Assembly (NCBI RefSeq): GCF_029961155.1
Contig: NZ_JASBRH010000002.1
Location: 1 to 64,000, forward strand
Direction: 5' to 3'
DNA from: Pontibacterium granulatum
Lineage (GTDB): Bacteria; Pseudomonadota; Gammaproteobacteria; Pseudomonadales; Balneatricaceae
Length of the DNA stretch: 64,000 bases
The notes beneath the pieces are model-generated. The model did not search any database, was not told where the DNA came from, and was given only the letters and a program-made list of their open reading frames with translations. Position 1 is the stretch's first letter. Each line of letters starts with the position of its first letter. Shown piece after piece: positions 55,745-64,000 of this stretch. The position numbers and the translations under genes were made by a program.

Positions 55745-57034
55745 TTATTCGCCCTGCTCACGTGCAATGGCGCGGTAAGCGATGTCGGTACGGAAGTACG
55801 CATCTTTCCAGCTCACCTGGTCCAGTAGTTCGTAGGCGCGTTTCTGCGCTTCGGTTACGCTGTCGCCCAGTGCGGTCACACAGAGTACTCGACCACCGGC
55901 GGTAACAACGTTACCTTCGTCATCCAGCTTGGTACCTGCGTGGAAGATCTTGGTGCCTTCCGGGCATTCCGCCGGGAAGCTGATCACGTCGCCTTTACCG
56001 TAGCTGCCCGGGTAGCCACCCGCCGCCATAACAACACCCACGGACTTGCGGCTATCCCACTCAGCTGTGGTTTCAGCCAGCTTCTTGTCCAGTGCAGCGT
56101 TGCACATATCAACCAGGCTGGACTTCAGGCGCAGCATGATCGGCTGGGTTTCAGGGTCACCGAAGCGGCAGTTGTACTCGATCACTTTTGGTGTGCCGTC
56201 GGCAGTAATCATCAGACCGGCGTAAAGGAAGCCAACGTATTCGTTGCCTTCCGCTTTCATGCCGTTTACGGTCGGCATGATCACTTCGTCCATGATGCGC
56301 TGGTCGATCTCTGGCGTTACCACTGGGGCCGGGGAGTACGCGCCCATACCGCCGGTGTTCAGGCCGGTGTCACCGTTGCCGACACGTTTGTGGTCCTGGC
56401 TGGTTGCCATCGGCAGTACGTTGTCGCCGTCCACAATCACGATGTAGGACGCTTCTTCACCTTCCAGGAACTCTTCGATCACAACGCGGCTACCAGCTTC
56501 ACCAAAGGCGTTGCCAGCCAGCATATCTTTGATCGCGTCCTCTGCTTCTTCCAGGGTCATCGCCACGATAACACCTTTACCGGCTGCCAGACCGTCCGCC
56601 TTAACCACGATCGGTGCACCTTTTTCGCGTACGTAAGCCAGCGCAGGTTCGATCTCGGTGAAGTTCGCGTATTCAGCGGTAGGGATGTTCTGGCGATCCA
56701 GGAAGTCCTTGGTGAACGCTTTGGAGCCTTCCAGCTGTGCAGCGCCTTCGGTTGGGCCGAAGATGCGCAGGCCTTCTGCCTGGAAGTGGTTGACTACACC
56801 GGCAACCAGTGGCGCCTCAGGGCCGACGATGGTCAGGTCGATCGCGTTGTCTTTGGCGAAGGTGCGCAGGCCGTCCAGGTCCATCACGTCGATAGCGACG
56901 TTCTGCATCTTCTCTTCCTGGGCGGTTGCTGCGTTGCCTGGAGCAACGAAGACGTCGGTTACTTTGCTGTCGCGTGCTGCCGCCCATGCCAGGGCGTGTT
57001 CACGACCGCCGGAGCCGATAACCAGTACTTTCAT
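55745..57034 (-). CDS. purD: Phosphoribosylamine-glycine ligase
   Basis: PurD joins phosphoribosylamine and glycine to form GAR, the second step of purine synthesis. The 429-residue ATP-grasp protein begins MKVLVIGSGGREHALAW and has KADGLAAGKGVIVA and NTGGMGAYSPAPV, then EYNCRFGDPETQ. I start at the ATG at 57034; a longer in-frame upstream extension enters the purH end and has no family match. It lies 64 bp after purH, separated by a hairpin, in a purH-purD operon. Confidence 0.97.
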   Translation of the reverse strand: MKVLVIGSGGREHALAWAAARDSKVTDVFVAPGNAATAQEEKMQNVAIDVMDLDGLRTFAKDNAIDLTIVGPEAPLVAGVVNHFQAEGLRIFGPTEGAAQLEGSKAFTKDFLDRQNIPTAEYANFTEIEPALAYVREKGAPIVVKADGLAAGKGVIVAMTLEEAEDAIKDMLAGNAFGEAGSRVVIEEFLEGEEASYIVIVDGDNVLPMATSQDHKRVGNGDTGLNTGGMGAYSPAPVVTPEIDQRIMDEVIMPTVNGMKAEGNEYVGFLYAGLMITADGTPKVIEYNCRFGDPETQPIMLRLKSSLVDMCNAALDKKLAETTAEWDSRKSVGVVMAAGGYPGSYGKGDVISFPAECPEGTKIFHAGTKLDDEGNVVTAGGRVLCVTALGDSVTEAQKRAYELLDQVSWKDAYFRTDIAYRAIAREQGE

Positions 57035-57054
57035 ATCTATATCCTCAAACACAG

Positions 57055-57079
57055 AGCAGCCCGGACATGCCGGGCTGCT
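57055..57079 (-). other. Intercistronic hairpin between purH and purD
   Basis: AGCAGCCCGG (57055-57064) and CCGGGCTGCT (57070-57079) make a perfect 10-bp GC-rich stem with a five-base loop between the two genes. There is no T-run, so it is more likely an RNA-stabilising or processing element than a terminator. Confidence 0.6.
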
Positions 57080-57098
57080 GGGTTGTTCTTGTAACCGC

Positions 57099-58679
57099 TT
57101 AGTGGCGGAAGTGACGCATGCCGGTGAAGACCATCGCCATGCCGTGCTCGTCGGCTGCTGCGATGGTTTCCTCATCGCGCATGGAGCCACCTGGCTGGAT
57201 GATCGCTTCGATGCCTGCTTCTGCGGCTGCATCGATGCCGTCACGGAATGGGAAGAATGCGTCAGACGCCATGACGGAGCCTTTCACTTCCAGACCTTCG
57301 TCCGCAGCCTTGATACCCGCGATTTTCGCGGAGTATACACGGCTCATCTGGCCGGCACCGATACCGATGGTCTGGCCGTTTTTCGCGTATACGATGGCGT
57401 TGGACTTAACGAACTTGGCCACTTCCCAGCAGAACAGCAGATCGCGGATCTCCTGTTCGGTTGGCTGGCGCTGAGAAACAACTTTCAGCGCAGATGCGTC
57501 GACCATACCCAGGTCACGGTCCTGAACCAGCAGACCGCCGTTTACGCGCTTGTAGTCGAAACCGTGCGCACGGTCAGCGCTCCACTCGCCGCACTCCAGC
57601 AGACGAACGTTTGGCTTGGATGCGACCAGGTCAGATGCTTCCTGAGATACGGACGGTGCAATGATCACTTCTACGAACTGACGTTCGATGATTGCCTGTG
57701 CAGTTTTTGCGTCCAGCGCGCGGTTGAAGGCGATGATGCCGCCAAACGCGGAAGTCGGATCGGTCTGGAACGCACGGTTGTACGCTTCCAGGATATCTGC
57801 GCCGATGGCTACGCCACATGGGTTAGCGTGCTTTACGATCACACATGCCGGCTCTTTGAATGGCTTAACGCATTCCAGGGCTGCATCGGTGTCTGCAACG
57901 TTGTTGAAGGACAGTTCTTTACCCTGCAGCTGACGTGCGGTAGATACAGAGGCTTCAGCCGGGTTGGACTCCACGTAGAACGCCGCGCGCTGGTGTGGGT
58001 TCTCGCCGTAGCGCATGTCCTGTGCTTTAACGAACTGGGTGTTGAAGGTACGTGGGAAGTCCGCTGGCTCTTCCTCTTCACCTTCTACGATTGCGCCCAG
58101 GTAGTTCGCGATCATACCGTCGTATGCAGCGGTGTGCTCGAACGCTTTAACAGCCAGGTCGAAACGGGTTGTGTAACCCAGACCGCCGTCTGCTTCCAGT
58201 TCAGCTGCAACAGCGTCGTAGTCAGATGCATTTACAACGATCGCTACATCTTTGTGGTTTTTCGCTGCGGAACGCACCATGGTAGGACCACCGATGTCGA
58301 TGTTTTCGATCGCCAGAGGCAGATCGCAATCAGGACGGTTGATGGTCTGTTCGAATGGGTAGAGGTTAACTACGACCATATCGATCGGAGTGATGCCGTG
58401 CTCGGACATAACTGCATCGTCGGTACCGCGACGGCCCAGAATGCCACCGTGTACTTTCGGGTGCAGGGTCTTTACACGACCATCCATCATCTCCGGGAAA
58501 CCGGTGTAGTCAGATACTTCGACTGCAGGGATGTTGTTTTCTTTCAGCAGCTTGTAGGTGCCGCCGGTAGAAAGAATCTCAACACCGCGTGCGTTCAGTG
58601 ACTGAGCGAATTCTACGATGCCGGTTTTGTCTGACACGCTGATCAGCGCGCGGCGTACAGGAGTGGTGTTCTCTGCCAT
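57099..58679 (-). CDS. purH: AICAR transformylase/IMP cyclohydrolase
   Basis: PurH carries out the last two steps of IMP synthesis. The N-terminal cyclohydrolase domain (about 1-200) has [19 protein letters not shown] and [13 protein letters not shown]; the C-terminal formyltransferase domain has [11 protein letters not shown] and ends [11 protein letters not shown]. The 526-residue length matches E. coli (529). I use the ATG at 58679 (MAENTT...); an in-frame ATG 18 bases upstream is possible. It follows fis by 61 bp in a prmA-dusB-fis-purHD block. Confidence 0.97.
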   Translation of the reverse strand: MAENTTPVRRALISVSDKTGIVEFAQSLNARGVEILSTGGTYKLLKENNIPAVEVSDYTGFPEMMDGRVKTLHPKVHGGILGRRGTDDAVMSEHGITPIDMVVVNLYPFEQTINRPDCDLPLAIENIDIGGPTMVRSAAKNHKDVAIVVNASDYDAVAAELEADGGLGYTTRFDLAVKAFEHTAAYDGMIANYLGAIVEGEEEEPADFPRTFNTQFVKAQDMRYGENPHQRAAFYVESNPAEASVSTARQLQGKELSFNNVADTDAALECVKPFKEPACVIVKHANPCGVAIGADILEAYNRAFQTDPTSAFGGIIAFNRALDAKTAQAIIERQFVEVIIAPSVSQEASDLVASKPNVRLLECGEWSADRAHGFDYKRVNGGLLVQDRDLGMVDASALKVVSQRQPTEQEIRDLLFCWEVAKFVKSNAIVYAKNGQTIGIGAGQMSRVYSAKIAGIKAADEGLEVKGSVMASDAFFPFRDGIDAAAEAGIEAIIQPGGSMRDEETIAAADEHGMAMVFTGMRHFRH

Positions 58680-58740
58680 GGTGATTGGAGTTCCCATTAA
58701 CTAACAAAAAGCACTAATAAGAAGTACTAGTAAAAAGCGA

Positions 58741-59025
58741 TTACAGCAGACCGTATTGTTTCAGCTTCTTGCGCAGGGTACCGCGGTTCAGGCCCAGAAC
58801 CTGAGAAGCTTTGGTCTGGTTGTCCTTGGTGTATGCCATTACAGATTCGAACAGTGGTGCTTCGATCTCAGACAATACCATCTGGTATACGTCGGTAACC
58901 GGCTGTCCGTCGAGCTGACGGAAGTAGTTGTTCAGCGCCAGGTGCACACTGTCGCGCAGGGTAGTGCCGGTTTCTGCAGTTGCGTTCTGAGTAAGGGTCG
59001 GCTGATTAATTTCTTTATATTCCAC
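58741..59025 (-). CDS. fis: DNA-binding protein Fis
   Basis: Fis bends DNA, activates rRNA promoters and shapes nucleoids during fast growth. The 94-residue protein shows [19 protein letters not shown] and the C-terminal helix-turn-helix with [23 protein letters not shown], nearly identical to E. coli. The N-terminal beta-hairpin arms are present but diverged. It follows dusB by 20 bp, the conserved dusB-fis operon, so growth-rate control at the dusB promoter is expected. Confidence 0.97.
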   Translation of the reverse strand: MEYKEINQPTLTQNATAETGTTLRDSVHLALNNYFRQLDGQPVTDVYQMVLSEIEAPLFESVMAYTKDNQTKASQVLGLNRGTLRKKLKQYGLL

Positions 59026-59045
59026 GGTAATACGTATCCAGTTTG

Positions 59046-60029
59046 TCAGGCAGCCAGAGGGTCGGCAGCACGCTCAAAGTAAAGCTCAAGCGCTTGCGTC
59101 TGCTCTTCTGCTGTTTCCAATACATTGAATTCCTTGCGGAAGGTCTTGCCTTCCGGCTGAGCTTGCAGGTACCACCCTACGTGCTTTCGAGCGATCCGAA
59201 CGCCTAAGTAGTCGCCGTAAAAGGTTCGTAGCTCCTGCAAATGTCCCAGCAGAACAGTTCTGATCTCATCCAGTGAGGGTTCTTCCATTAACTCACCTGT
59301 TGCCAGGTAATGGTTGATCTCCCTGAATAGCCAAGGGCGTCCCTGTGCTCCCCGGCCAATCATGACGGCATCGGCACCGGTGTGCGCGATAACCTGTTTG
59401 GCCTTGTGTGGTGAATCGATATCGCCGTTGGCGAAAACCGGGATGGATACCGATTGCTTAACCTCTGCAATGGTGTCGTATTCGGCTTCGCCCTTGTATC
59501 CACAGGCGCGGGTTCTGCCGTGCAGTGCCAACGCTGCAATACCGGCGTCTTCCGCCATACGCGCGATGTTCAGCGCGTTGCGGTTATCCATATCCCAGCC
59601 GGTACGGAATTTAAGCGTGACAGGTACATCAACAGCCGCAACAACGGTCTGCAAAATGTCAGCAACCAGTGCTTCGTCCCGCAGTAACGCGGACCCCGCA
59701 GCTTTGTTGCACACTTTTTTTGCAGGACACCCCATGTTGATATCGATTATTTGAGCACCCCGTTCTGCGTTCATCCGCGCGGCATCCGCCATCATCTGGG
59801 CATCACCGCCCGCGATCTGTACAGATCGTGGCTCGGCTTCACCTTCGTGATTCAGGCGGTAGGTAGACTTGCGGGATTTCCACAGACGGGTATCGGAGGT
59901 CACCATCTCGGACACAACCAGGCCCGCACCAAACTGCCGACAAAGCTGCCGGAACGGTCGGTCCGTGACGCCTGCCATTGGGGCCAGAATAGTCTGACTG
60001 TCAATGGAATATGGTCCGATTCGGAACAT
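59046..60029 (-). CDS. dusB: tRNA-dihydrouridine synthase B
   Basis: DusB reduces a specific uridine in the D-loop of tRNAs to dihydrouridine with FMN and NADPH. The 327-residue protein has the FMN-barrel start [16 protein letters not shown], the catalytic cysteine in [19 protein letters not shown] in two blocks, and [12 protein letters not shown] start at the ATG at 60029 ([10 protein letters not shown]); the in-frame upstream extension lacks family similarity. The 246-bp gap to prmA should contain the dusB-fis promoter; no consensus stands out. Confidence 0.95.
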   Translation of the reverse strand: MFRIGPYSIDSQTILAPMAGVTDRPFRQLCRQFGAGLVVSEMVTSDTRLWKSRKSTYRLNHEGEAEPRSVQIAGGDAQMMADAARMNAERGAQIIDINMGCPAKKVCNKAAGSALLRDEALVADILQTVVAAVDVPVTLKFRTGWDMDNRNALNIARMAEDAGIAALALHGRTRACGYKGEAEYDTIAEVKQSVSIPVFANGDIDSPHKAKQVIAHTGADAVMIGRGAQGRPWLFREINHYLATGELMEEPSLDEIRTVLLGHLQELRTFYGDYLGVRIARKHVGWYLQAQPEGKTFRKEFNVLETAEEQTQALELYFERAADPLAA

Positions 60030-60275
60030 GGTTAACCTTAATTTTGGGTAAAAAAATACCGTGAGGCTGCACAGAGCCCCAAAGCGATTTAATACAAGGA
60101 AGGCGGACAATGATAACGCTTCAGCGGCAGAGCTCCAAGCCGTTTTTGATGCTTTTTTGTACGATTTTGGCTTGACTGTTTTGGTCTTTTCAGCTCTCGC
60201 AGGGCGCATCAGCGCTGGGATGAGGGACGACATTAGGGTCGTCCCTTAAATTTGGCGGGGCGGTATGGAGTCTGC

Positions 60276-61169
60276 TTAGCGTTTGGTGCCGGTAATGCGG
60301 ATCCAGCCTTCGCGTTCTACCGGTGCATCCAGGTCAAACCATGGAGAATAGGCTTCGTTAATGGCGTCCGCCTGTTCAGCCAGCAAACCGGATAAGGCCA
60401 GTTTGCCACCGGACTTTACGTGCTTGGCGATGGTTGGTGCCAGCTCCACCAATGGACCTGCCAGGATATTGGCAACAATCAGGTCGCCCTCTACGTCCGG
60501 GGTGTTCTCCGGTAGGTAAACGTTGAGGCGGTCTTCACTTAGCTTGTTGCGTGCCAGGTTGTCTTTGCTGGCCTGTAGTGCCTGCAGGTCGATATCCACG
60601 GCAGTGACGTGGTCAGCGCCCAACAGCAAGGCGGCGATGCCCAGGATGCCGGAGCCGCAGCCGTAATCGACAACCTTGAAGCCGTCCAGGTGCTGCGCAT
60701 CCAGCCACTCCAGACAGAGGGCGGTGGTTGGGTGGGTGCCGGTGCCAAACGCCAGACCCGGGTCCAGCATCATGTTTACGGCGTCCGGTTCCGGGGCTTC
60801 CTTCCAGCTTGGGCAGACCCACAGGCGTTTGCCGAACTGCATCGGGTGGTAGTTGTCCATCCACTCCCGTTCCCAGTCTTTGTCTTCCAGGATCTCCTTT
60901 TTGATTGGTGGCAGTGGTTGGCCTGGAAAGAGTTGATCGTGCGCCTGCTGGATAAAGCGGTTGGTGGCGTCCAGATCGTGGTCGGCGGAAAACAGGCCGG
61001 TAATCACCGTGCTGTCCCAGAGTGGGGTAGTGCCCTGGTCCGGTTCAAAGATTGGTTGGTCTTTGTTGTCCTGAAAGGTTACGGATGCACATCCGGCAGC
61101 CAGCAGCAGGTCTTCATACTGTTCGGCGTGGTCCGGTGTCGTGGTGATTTTAATCTGTAGCCAAGGCAT
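60276..61169 (-). CDS. prmA: Ribosomal protein L11 methyltransferase
   Basis: PrmA trimethylates ribosomal protein L11 with S-adenosylmethionine. The 297-residue protein starts [11 protein letters not shown], has [21 protein letters not shown], the SAM-binding loop [14 protein letters not shown], and [15 protein letters not shown], all PrmA hallmarks. I start at the ATG at 61169. It lies between accC (upstream, with a terminator between) and dusB, the widespread accBC-prmA-dusB order. Confidence 0.96.
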   Translation of the reverse strand: MPWLQIKITTTPDHAEQYEDLLLAAGCASVTFQDNKDQPIFEPDQGTTPLWDSTVITGLFSADHDLDATNRFIQQAHDQLFPGQPLPPIKKEILEDKDWEREWMDNYHPMQFGKRLWVCPSWKEAPEPDAVNMMLDPGLAFGTGTHPTTALCLEWLDAQHLDGFKVVDYGCGSGILGIAALLLGADHVTAVDIDLQALQASKDNLARNKLSEDRLNVYLPENTPDVEGDLIVANILAGPLVELAPTIAKHVKSGGKLALSGLLAEQADAINEAYSPWFDLDAPVEREGWIRITGTKR

Positions 61170-61252
61170 GGTGTTTTCCAATTCACGAGAGAACACCCAG
61201 TATATCGCCTTCCAGCGCTGTACGGGAGGTTGAGGCTTTATTGTGCGCACAA

Positions 61253-61278
61253 AAAAGCCCGTGAAAACACGGGCTTTT
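61253..61278 (-). terminator. Terminator after accC (minus strand)
   Basis: AAAAGCCCGTG (61253-61263) and CACGGGCTTTT (61268-61278) form an 11-bp perfect stem with a four-base loop; on the minus strand it is followed by further T. Confidence 0.93.
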
Positions 61279-61300
61279 GGGATTTTTAAAACCGGTCTTT

Positions 61301-62644
61301 TTACAGACCCAGTTTTTTCTCCAGGTAGTGAATGTTTACGCCACCTTTCTGGAAGTGGGTGTCACGCACGATATCCTGATGCAGAGGGATGTTGGTGCGA
61401 ATACCGTCGATCAGCGTTTCGTCCAGCGCGTTGCGCATGCGGATCAGGGCAGTTTCGCGGTCCTCAGCAAAGCTGATCAGCTTGGCAATCAGAGAATCGT
61501 AGTGAGGCGGTACGGTGTAGCCACTGTAAAGGTGGGAGTCTACACGCATACCCAGACCACCAGGGGCATGGAAGTGCTTCACGGTACCCGGGCTTGGCAG
61601 GAATGACTTAGGATCTTCGGCGTTGATTCGGCACTCAAACGCGTGGCCCTGCACAACAACATCGTCCTGTTTAATGGACAGTGGCAGACCAGATGCGATG
61701 CGCAGCTGTTCTTTCACGATGTCGATACCGGTGATCATCTCGGTAACCGGGTGCTCTACCTGAACACGGGTGTTCATCTCGATGAAGTAGAAACCACCAT
61801 CTTCGTACAGGAACTCAAAGGTACCCGCACCGCGGTAACCGATCTCGATGCATGCTTCCACACAGGACTGCAGTACTTTTGCGCGGGCTTCCGGGTCCAG
61901 ATGCGGTGCGGGTGCTTCCTCAACCACTTTCTGGTGACGGCGCTGCATGGAGCAGTCACGGTCGTACAGGTGGATTGCATTGCCCTGACCATCGGCCAGA
62001 ACCTGCACTTCCACGTGGCGAGGGTTTTCCAGGAATTTCTCCATGTACACCGTGTCGTCGCCGAATGCTGCAGCAGCCTCGGAGCGGGTCACATGTACGG
62101 AGTTCAGCAGGGATGCTTCGGAGTGGACCACGCGCATACCACGACCACCGCCGCCGGCAGCCGCTTTGATGATTACCGGGTAACCGATGCGCAGTGCGAT
62201 TTTCTTCATCGCTTCGCCGTCGTCTACCGGCAGTGGGCCGTCAGAACCCGGTACGGTTGGTACGCCTGCTTTTTTCATCGCTTCGATCGCAGAAACTTTG
62301 TCGCCCATCAGGCGGATGGTTTCAGCTTTCGGGCCGATGAACTGGAAGCCGGAACGCTCTACCTGTTCGGCAAAGTCCGCGTTTTCAGCCAAGAAACCGT
62401 AGCCTGGGTGGATGCCCATGGCGTCGGTTACTTCTGCTGCAGCGATGATGGCAGGGATGTTCAGGTAACTCTGTGGAGATGGCGCCGGACCGATGCAGAC
62501 AGCTTCATCTGCAAGGCGTACATGCATCAGGTCGCGGTCAGCCTTGGAGTGGATCGCTACGGTCTTGATGCCCAGCTCTTTGCAGGCACGCAGGATGCGC
62601 AGTGCGATCTCGCCTCGGTTGGCAATGACAACTTTTTCCAGCAT
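61301..62644 (-). CDS. accC: Biotin carboxylase, acetyl-CoA carboxylase subunit
   Basis: AccC carboxylates the biotin on AccB using ATP and bicarbonate, the first half-reaction of acetyl-CoA carboxylase in fatty-acid synthesis. The 447-residue ATP-grasp protein has [30 protein letters not shown] and [18 protein letters not shown]. Length is typical (about 449). It follows accB by 33 bp in the conserved accBC operon. Confidence 0.98.
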   Translation of the reverse strand: MLEKVVIANRGEIALRILRACKELGIKTVAIHSKADRDLMHVRLADEAVCIGPAPSPQSYLNIPAIIAAAEVTDAMGIHPGYGFLAENADFAEQVERSGFQFIGPKAETIRLMGDKVSAIEAMKKAGVPTVPGSDGPLPVDDGEAMKKIALRIGYPVIIKAAAGGGGRGMRVVHSEASLLNSVHVTRSEAAAAFGDDTVYMEKFLENPRHVEVQVLADGQGNAIHLYDRDCSMQRRHQKVVEEAPAPHLDPEARAKVLQSCVEACIEIGYRGAGTFEFLYEDGGFYFIEMNTRVQVEHPVTEMITGIDIVKEQLRIASGLPLSIKQDDVVVQGHAFECRINAEDPKSFLPSPGTVKHFHAPGGLGMRVDSHLYSGYTVPPHYDSLIAKLISFAEDRETALIRMRNALDETLIDGIRTNIPLHQDIVRDTHFQKGGVNIHYLEKKLGL

Positions 62645-62677
62645 CTGGATGTCCTTGAATCAGGTCTGTGGGAACGC

Positions 62678-63136
62678 TTAAACGATAGTAACCAGTGGCT
62701 GGTCAAACTCGACCGGCTGACCGTCTTCTACCAGGATCGCTTCCACAACGCCGGCTTTGTCTGCTTCGATCTGGTTCATCATCTTCATCGCTTCAACGAT
62801 GCAGATTACGTCGCCCACTTTTACAGTCTGGCCTACTTCAACGAAAGCAGGGGAGCTAGGAGATGGGGAACGGTAGAAAGTACCTACCATCGGAGACGTT
62901 ACAACATGACCGGAATGAGCCGCTGGTGCTTCTGCTTCAGCAGCAGGCGCAGCTGCCGGAGCGGCTGCAGGGACAGGCGCTGCCATAGGCGCAGGTGCTG
63001 CGTAAGCTACCGCTGGTGCAGCTACGCTGCTGCCACGGCTGATGCGTACAGACTCTTCGCCTTCTTTGATTTCGATTTCGTTGATATTGGATTCTTCAAG
63101 CAGTTCGATAAGCTTCTTAACTTTACGAATATCCAT
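62678..63136 (-). CDS. accB: Biotin carboxyl carrier protein
   Basis: AccB carries the biotin prosthetic group between biotin carboxylase and carboxyltransferase. The 152-residue protein has a charged N-terminal helix, an Ala/Pro-rich flexible linker (about 39-75) and the biotinyl domain with the modified lysine in [12 protein letters not shown]. It is followed by accC on the same strand and preceded by aroQ 43 bp upstream, the usual aroQ-accB-accC order. Confidence 0.98.
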   Translation of the reverse strand: MDIRKVKKLIELLEESNINEIEIKEGEESVRISRGSSVAAPAVAYAAPAPMAAPVPAAAPAAAPAAEAEAPAAHSGHVVTSPMVGTFYRSPSPSSPAFVEVGQTVKVGDVICIVEAMKMMNQIEADKAGVVEAILVEDGQPVEFDQPLVTIV

Positions 63137-63179
63137 TCTGAATTTTGTCTCTTTAGCTGTTTACTGTTGCTGTTCGGTA

Positions 63180-63617
63180 TCACGCAATCTGCGTCATCGC
63201 AGATTGCAGCGCAAATTGGTATCCCTGCGCGCCCAGGCCACAGATCACGCCTACTGCTTTATCGGAGAAATAGGAGTGGTGGCGGAACGCCTCGCGAGCA
63301 TGCACGTTAGATAGGTGGACCTCGATAAACGGTATAGCAACACCCAGTAGGGCGTCGCGCAGGGCTACGCTGGTGTGAGTGAACGCCGCCGGATTGATAA
63401 TAATGAAGGCAACACCTTCATCACGGGCCCGGTGAATACGTTCAATCAGCTCAAATTCGGCGTTGCTCTGAAAACTGTCGAGGTCGTGACCGGCGGTACC
63501 GGCCTGCTGGCTAAGTTCCTGATTGATATCGGCAAGCGTTGTCGAACCGTACACCTCGGGTTCCCGGGTGCCGAGAAGGTTCAAATTCGGGCCGTGCAAT
63601 ACAAGAATTTTCGCCAT
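63180..63617 (-). CDS. aroQ: 3-Dehydroquinate dehydratase, type II
   Basis: AroQ dehydrates 3-dehydroquinate to 3-dehydroshikimate in the shikimate pathway. The 145-residue protein has [20 protein letters not shown] (catalytic Tyr), [30 protein letters not shown] and [17 protein letters not shown] (catalytic His), the type II signature set. I start at the ATG at 63617 (MAKILVLHG); an in-frame extension upstream lacks similarity. It heads the aroQ-accBC operon. Confidence 0.97.
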   Translation of the reverse strand: MAKILVLHGPNLNLLGTREPEVYGSTTLADINQELSQQAGTAGHDLDSFQSNAEFELIERIHRARDEGVAFIIINPAAFTHTSVALRDALLGVAIPFIEVHLSNVHAREAFRHHSYFSDKAVGVICGLGAQGYQFALQSAMTQIA

Positions 63618-63865
63618 CGATGCAGCCTTATGCAAACGTGCTGAATAGCACCGCAGAGAGAGATTTAGCGCTATAGTGTGCACAACTCCGAACTCGATGT
63701 CTACAACATGGCAAGTTTTAGTTGTTTTCTATCAAATTACCCGAATTTACCCACGATTTCCCTGCGGAGTTTGACTAAAGTCCTGGTTGTTTTTGCAGCA
63801 ATTTTTATTCCAGGCTGAAAAGCGATTATTTCCCGTTAGTTTGACGTAAATTCCCCACATAACGA

Positions 63866-63894
63866 TTGACGATCGCTTCAATATTTCGGATATT
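63866..63894 (+). promoter_or_regulatory. Candidate sigma-70 promoter for the ParA gene
   Basis: TTGACG (63866-63871), 17-bp spacer, GATATT (63889-63894), 62 bp before the ATG at 63957. It lies in the 339-bp aroQ-parA divergent spacer (63618-63956), which also has another TTGACG at 63841 but no other clear element. Confidence 0.4.
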
Positions 63895-63956
63895 GCAGTG
63901 CGGAATCGCTGTTTTTGGCGGGCTCGGAAAACTGGGGATGGAGAGGAGCAATTACG

Positions 63957-64000
63957 ATGATCAGACGCGTTGTATTTAACCAGAAAGGTGGGGTGGGTAA
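63957..64000 (+). CDS. ParA-family ATPase (partial, window end)
   Basis: Only 14 codons are inside the window: an ATG with GAGGAG upstream, then RRVVFNQKGGVGK, which contains the deviant Walker A motif KGGVGK of ParA/MinD/Soj ATPases. Such proteins position DNA or other cargo. The N-terminus resembles the chromosomal ParA-like proteins of Pseudomonas and relatives, but the family member cannot be fixed from this fragment. Confidence 0.8.
   Translation, partial: MIRRVVFNQKGGVG

Noticed and set aside
55745-57244. N-terminally extended PurD (extra 70 residues)
   Set aside because: The extension runs into the purH end, is low-complexity Ser/Pro/Arg sequence and has no counterpart in PurD; the ATG at 57034 gives the standard N-terminus.
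56658-58601. A 647-codon open frame on the plus strand across purD and purH
   Set aside because: Antisense shadow of two strongly conserved purine genes; no recognisable motif or ribosome-binding site.
61643-63310. A 555-codon open frame on the plus strand across accC and accB
   Set aside because: Antisense shadow of accBC; low-complexity Arg/Cys/Phe-rich translation with no family features.

Overview
This window looks like a chromosomal core segment from a marine-type gammaproteobacterium of the Oceanospirillales/Pseudomonadales kind. The gene orders sdhE-nadB-rpoE-mucD-lepA-lepB-rnc-era-recO-pdxJ-acpS, cysM-relA-mazG, adk-hemH and prmA-dusB-fis-purH-purD are those of that group. I see no insertion sequence, prophage, tRNA, rRNA or CRISPR array. 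Genus assignment is not possible from the sequence alone.

Layout. 1-423: intergenic DNA with a REP/BIME-like palindrome. 0.4-6.4 kb: sdhE, a YgfX-like membrane protein, nadB, then the sigma-E envelope-stress operon (rpoE, an anti-sigma factor fused to an RseB C-terminal domain, rseC, mucD). 6.5-13.6 kb: lepA, lepB, a DUF4845 protein, rnc, era, recO, pdxJ, acpS (mostly with touching or overlapping ends), then a universal stress protein. 13.7-24.2 kb: cysM, relA, mazG, an unknown membrane protein, ppc, adk, hemH, rlmB. 24.1-30.1 kb (minus): a YceI lipoprotein, a two-gene LuxP/sensor-kinase module, and ackA-pta. 30.3-35.7 kb: a chemoreceptor and four poorly characterised proteins (DUF2252, GNAT, DUF2333, DM13). 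35.8-41.1 kb (minus): a HIT protein and the spoVR-yeaH-prkA stress cluster. 41.2-45.5 kb (minus): a branched-chain 2-oxoacid dehydrogenase operon led by a leucine-dehydrogenase-family enzyme. 45.8-55.6 kb: an L,D-transpeptidase, a two-receiver protein, a giant hybrid kinase with an overlapping REC-EAL-GAF gene, and a TPR protein sharing the transpeptidase's C-terminal domain. 55.7-63.6 kb (minus): purD, purH, fis, dusB, prmA, accC, accB, aroQ. The window ends in the first codons of a ParA-family gene.

The most interesting systems are three. (1) A LuxP-like AI-2 receptor retains all nine ligand-contact residues I know from Vibrio LuxP, but its partner kinase is NarL-type (HisKA_3) rather than a LuxQ hybrid; it sits next to ackA-pta. 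(2) MucA/RseA is fused to the C-terminal domain of MucB/RseB, and no separate rseB with its lipid-sensing domain is present in the operon. (3) A signalling locus combines a FixL-like PAS hybrid kinase and Hpt with a c-di-GMP phosphodiesterase-type response regulator, between two envelope proteins that share one domain.

All functional calls are from reading protein sequence against remembered family features; no database search was run.
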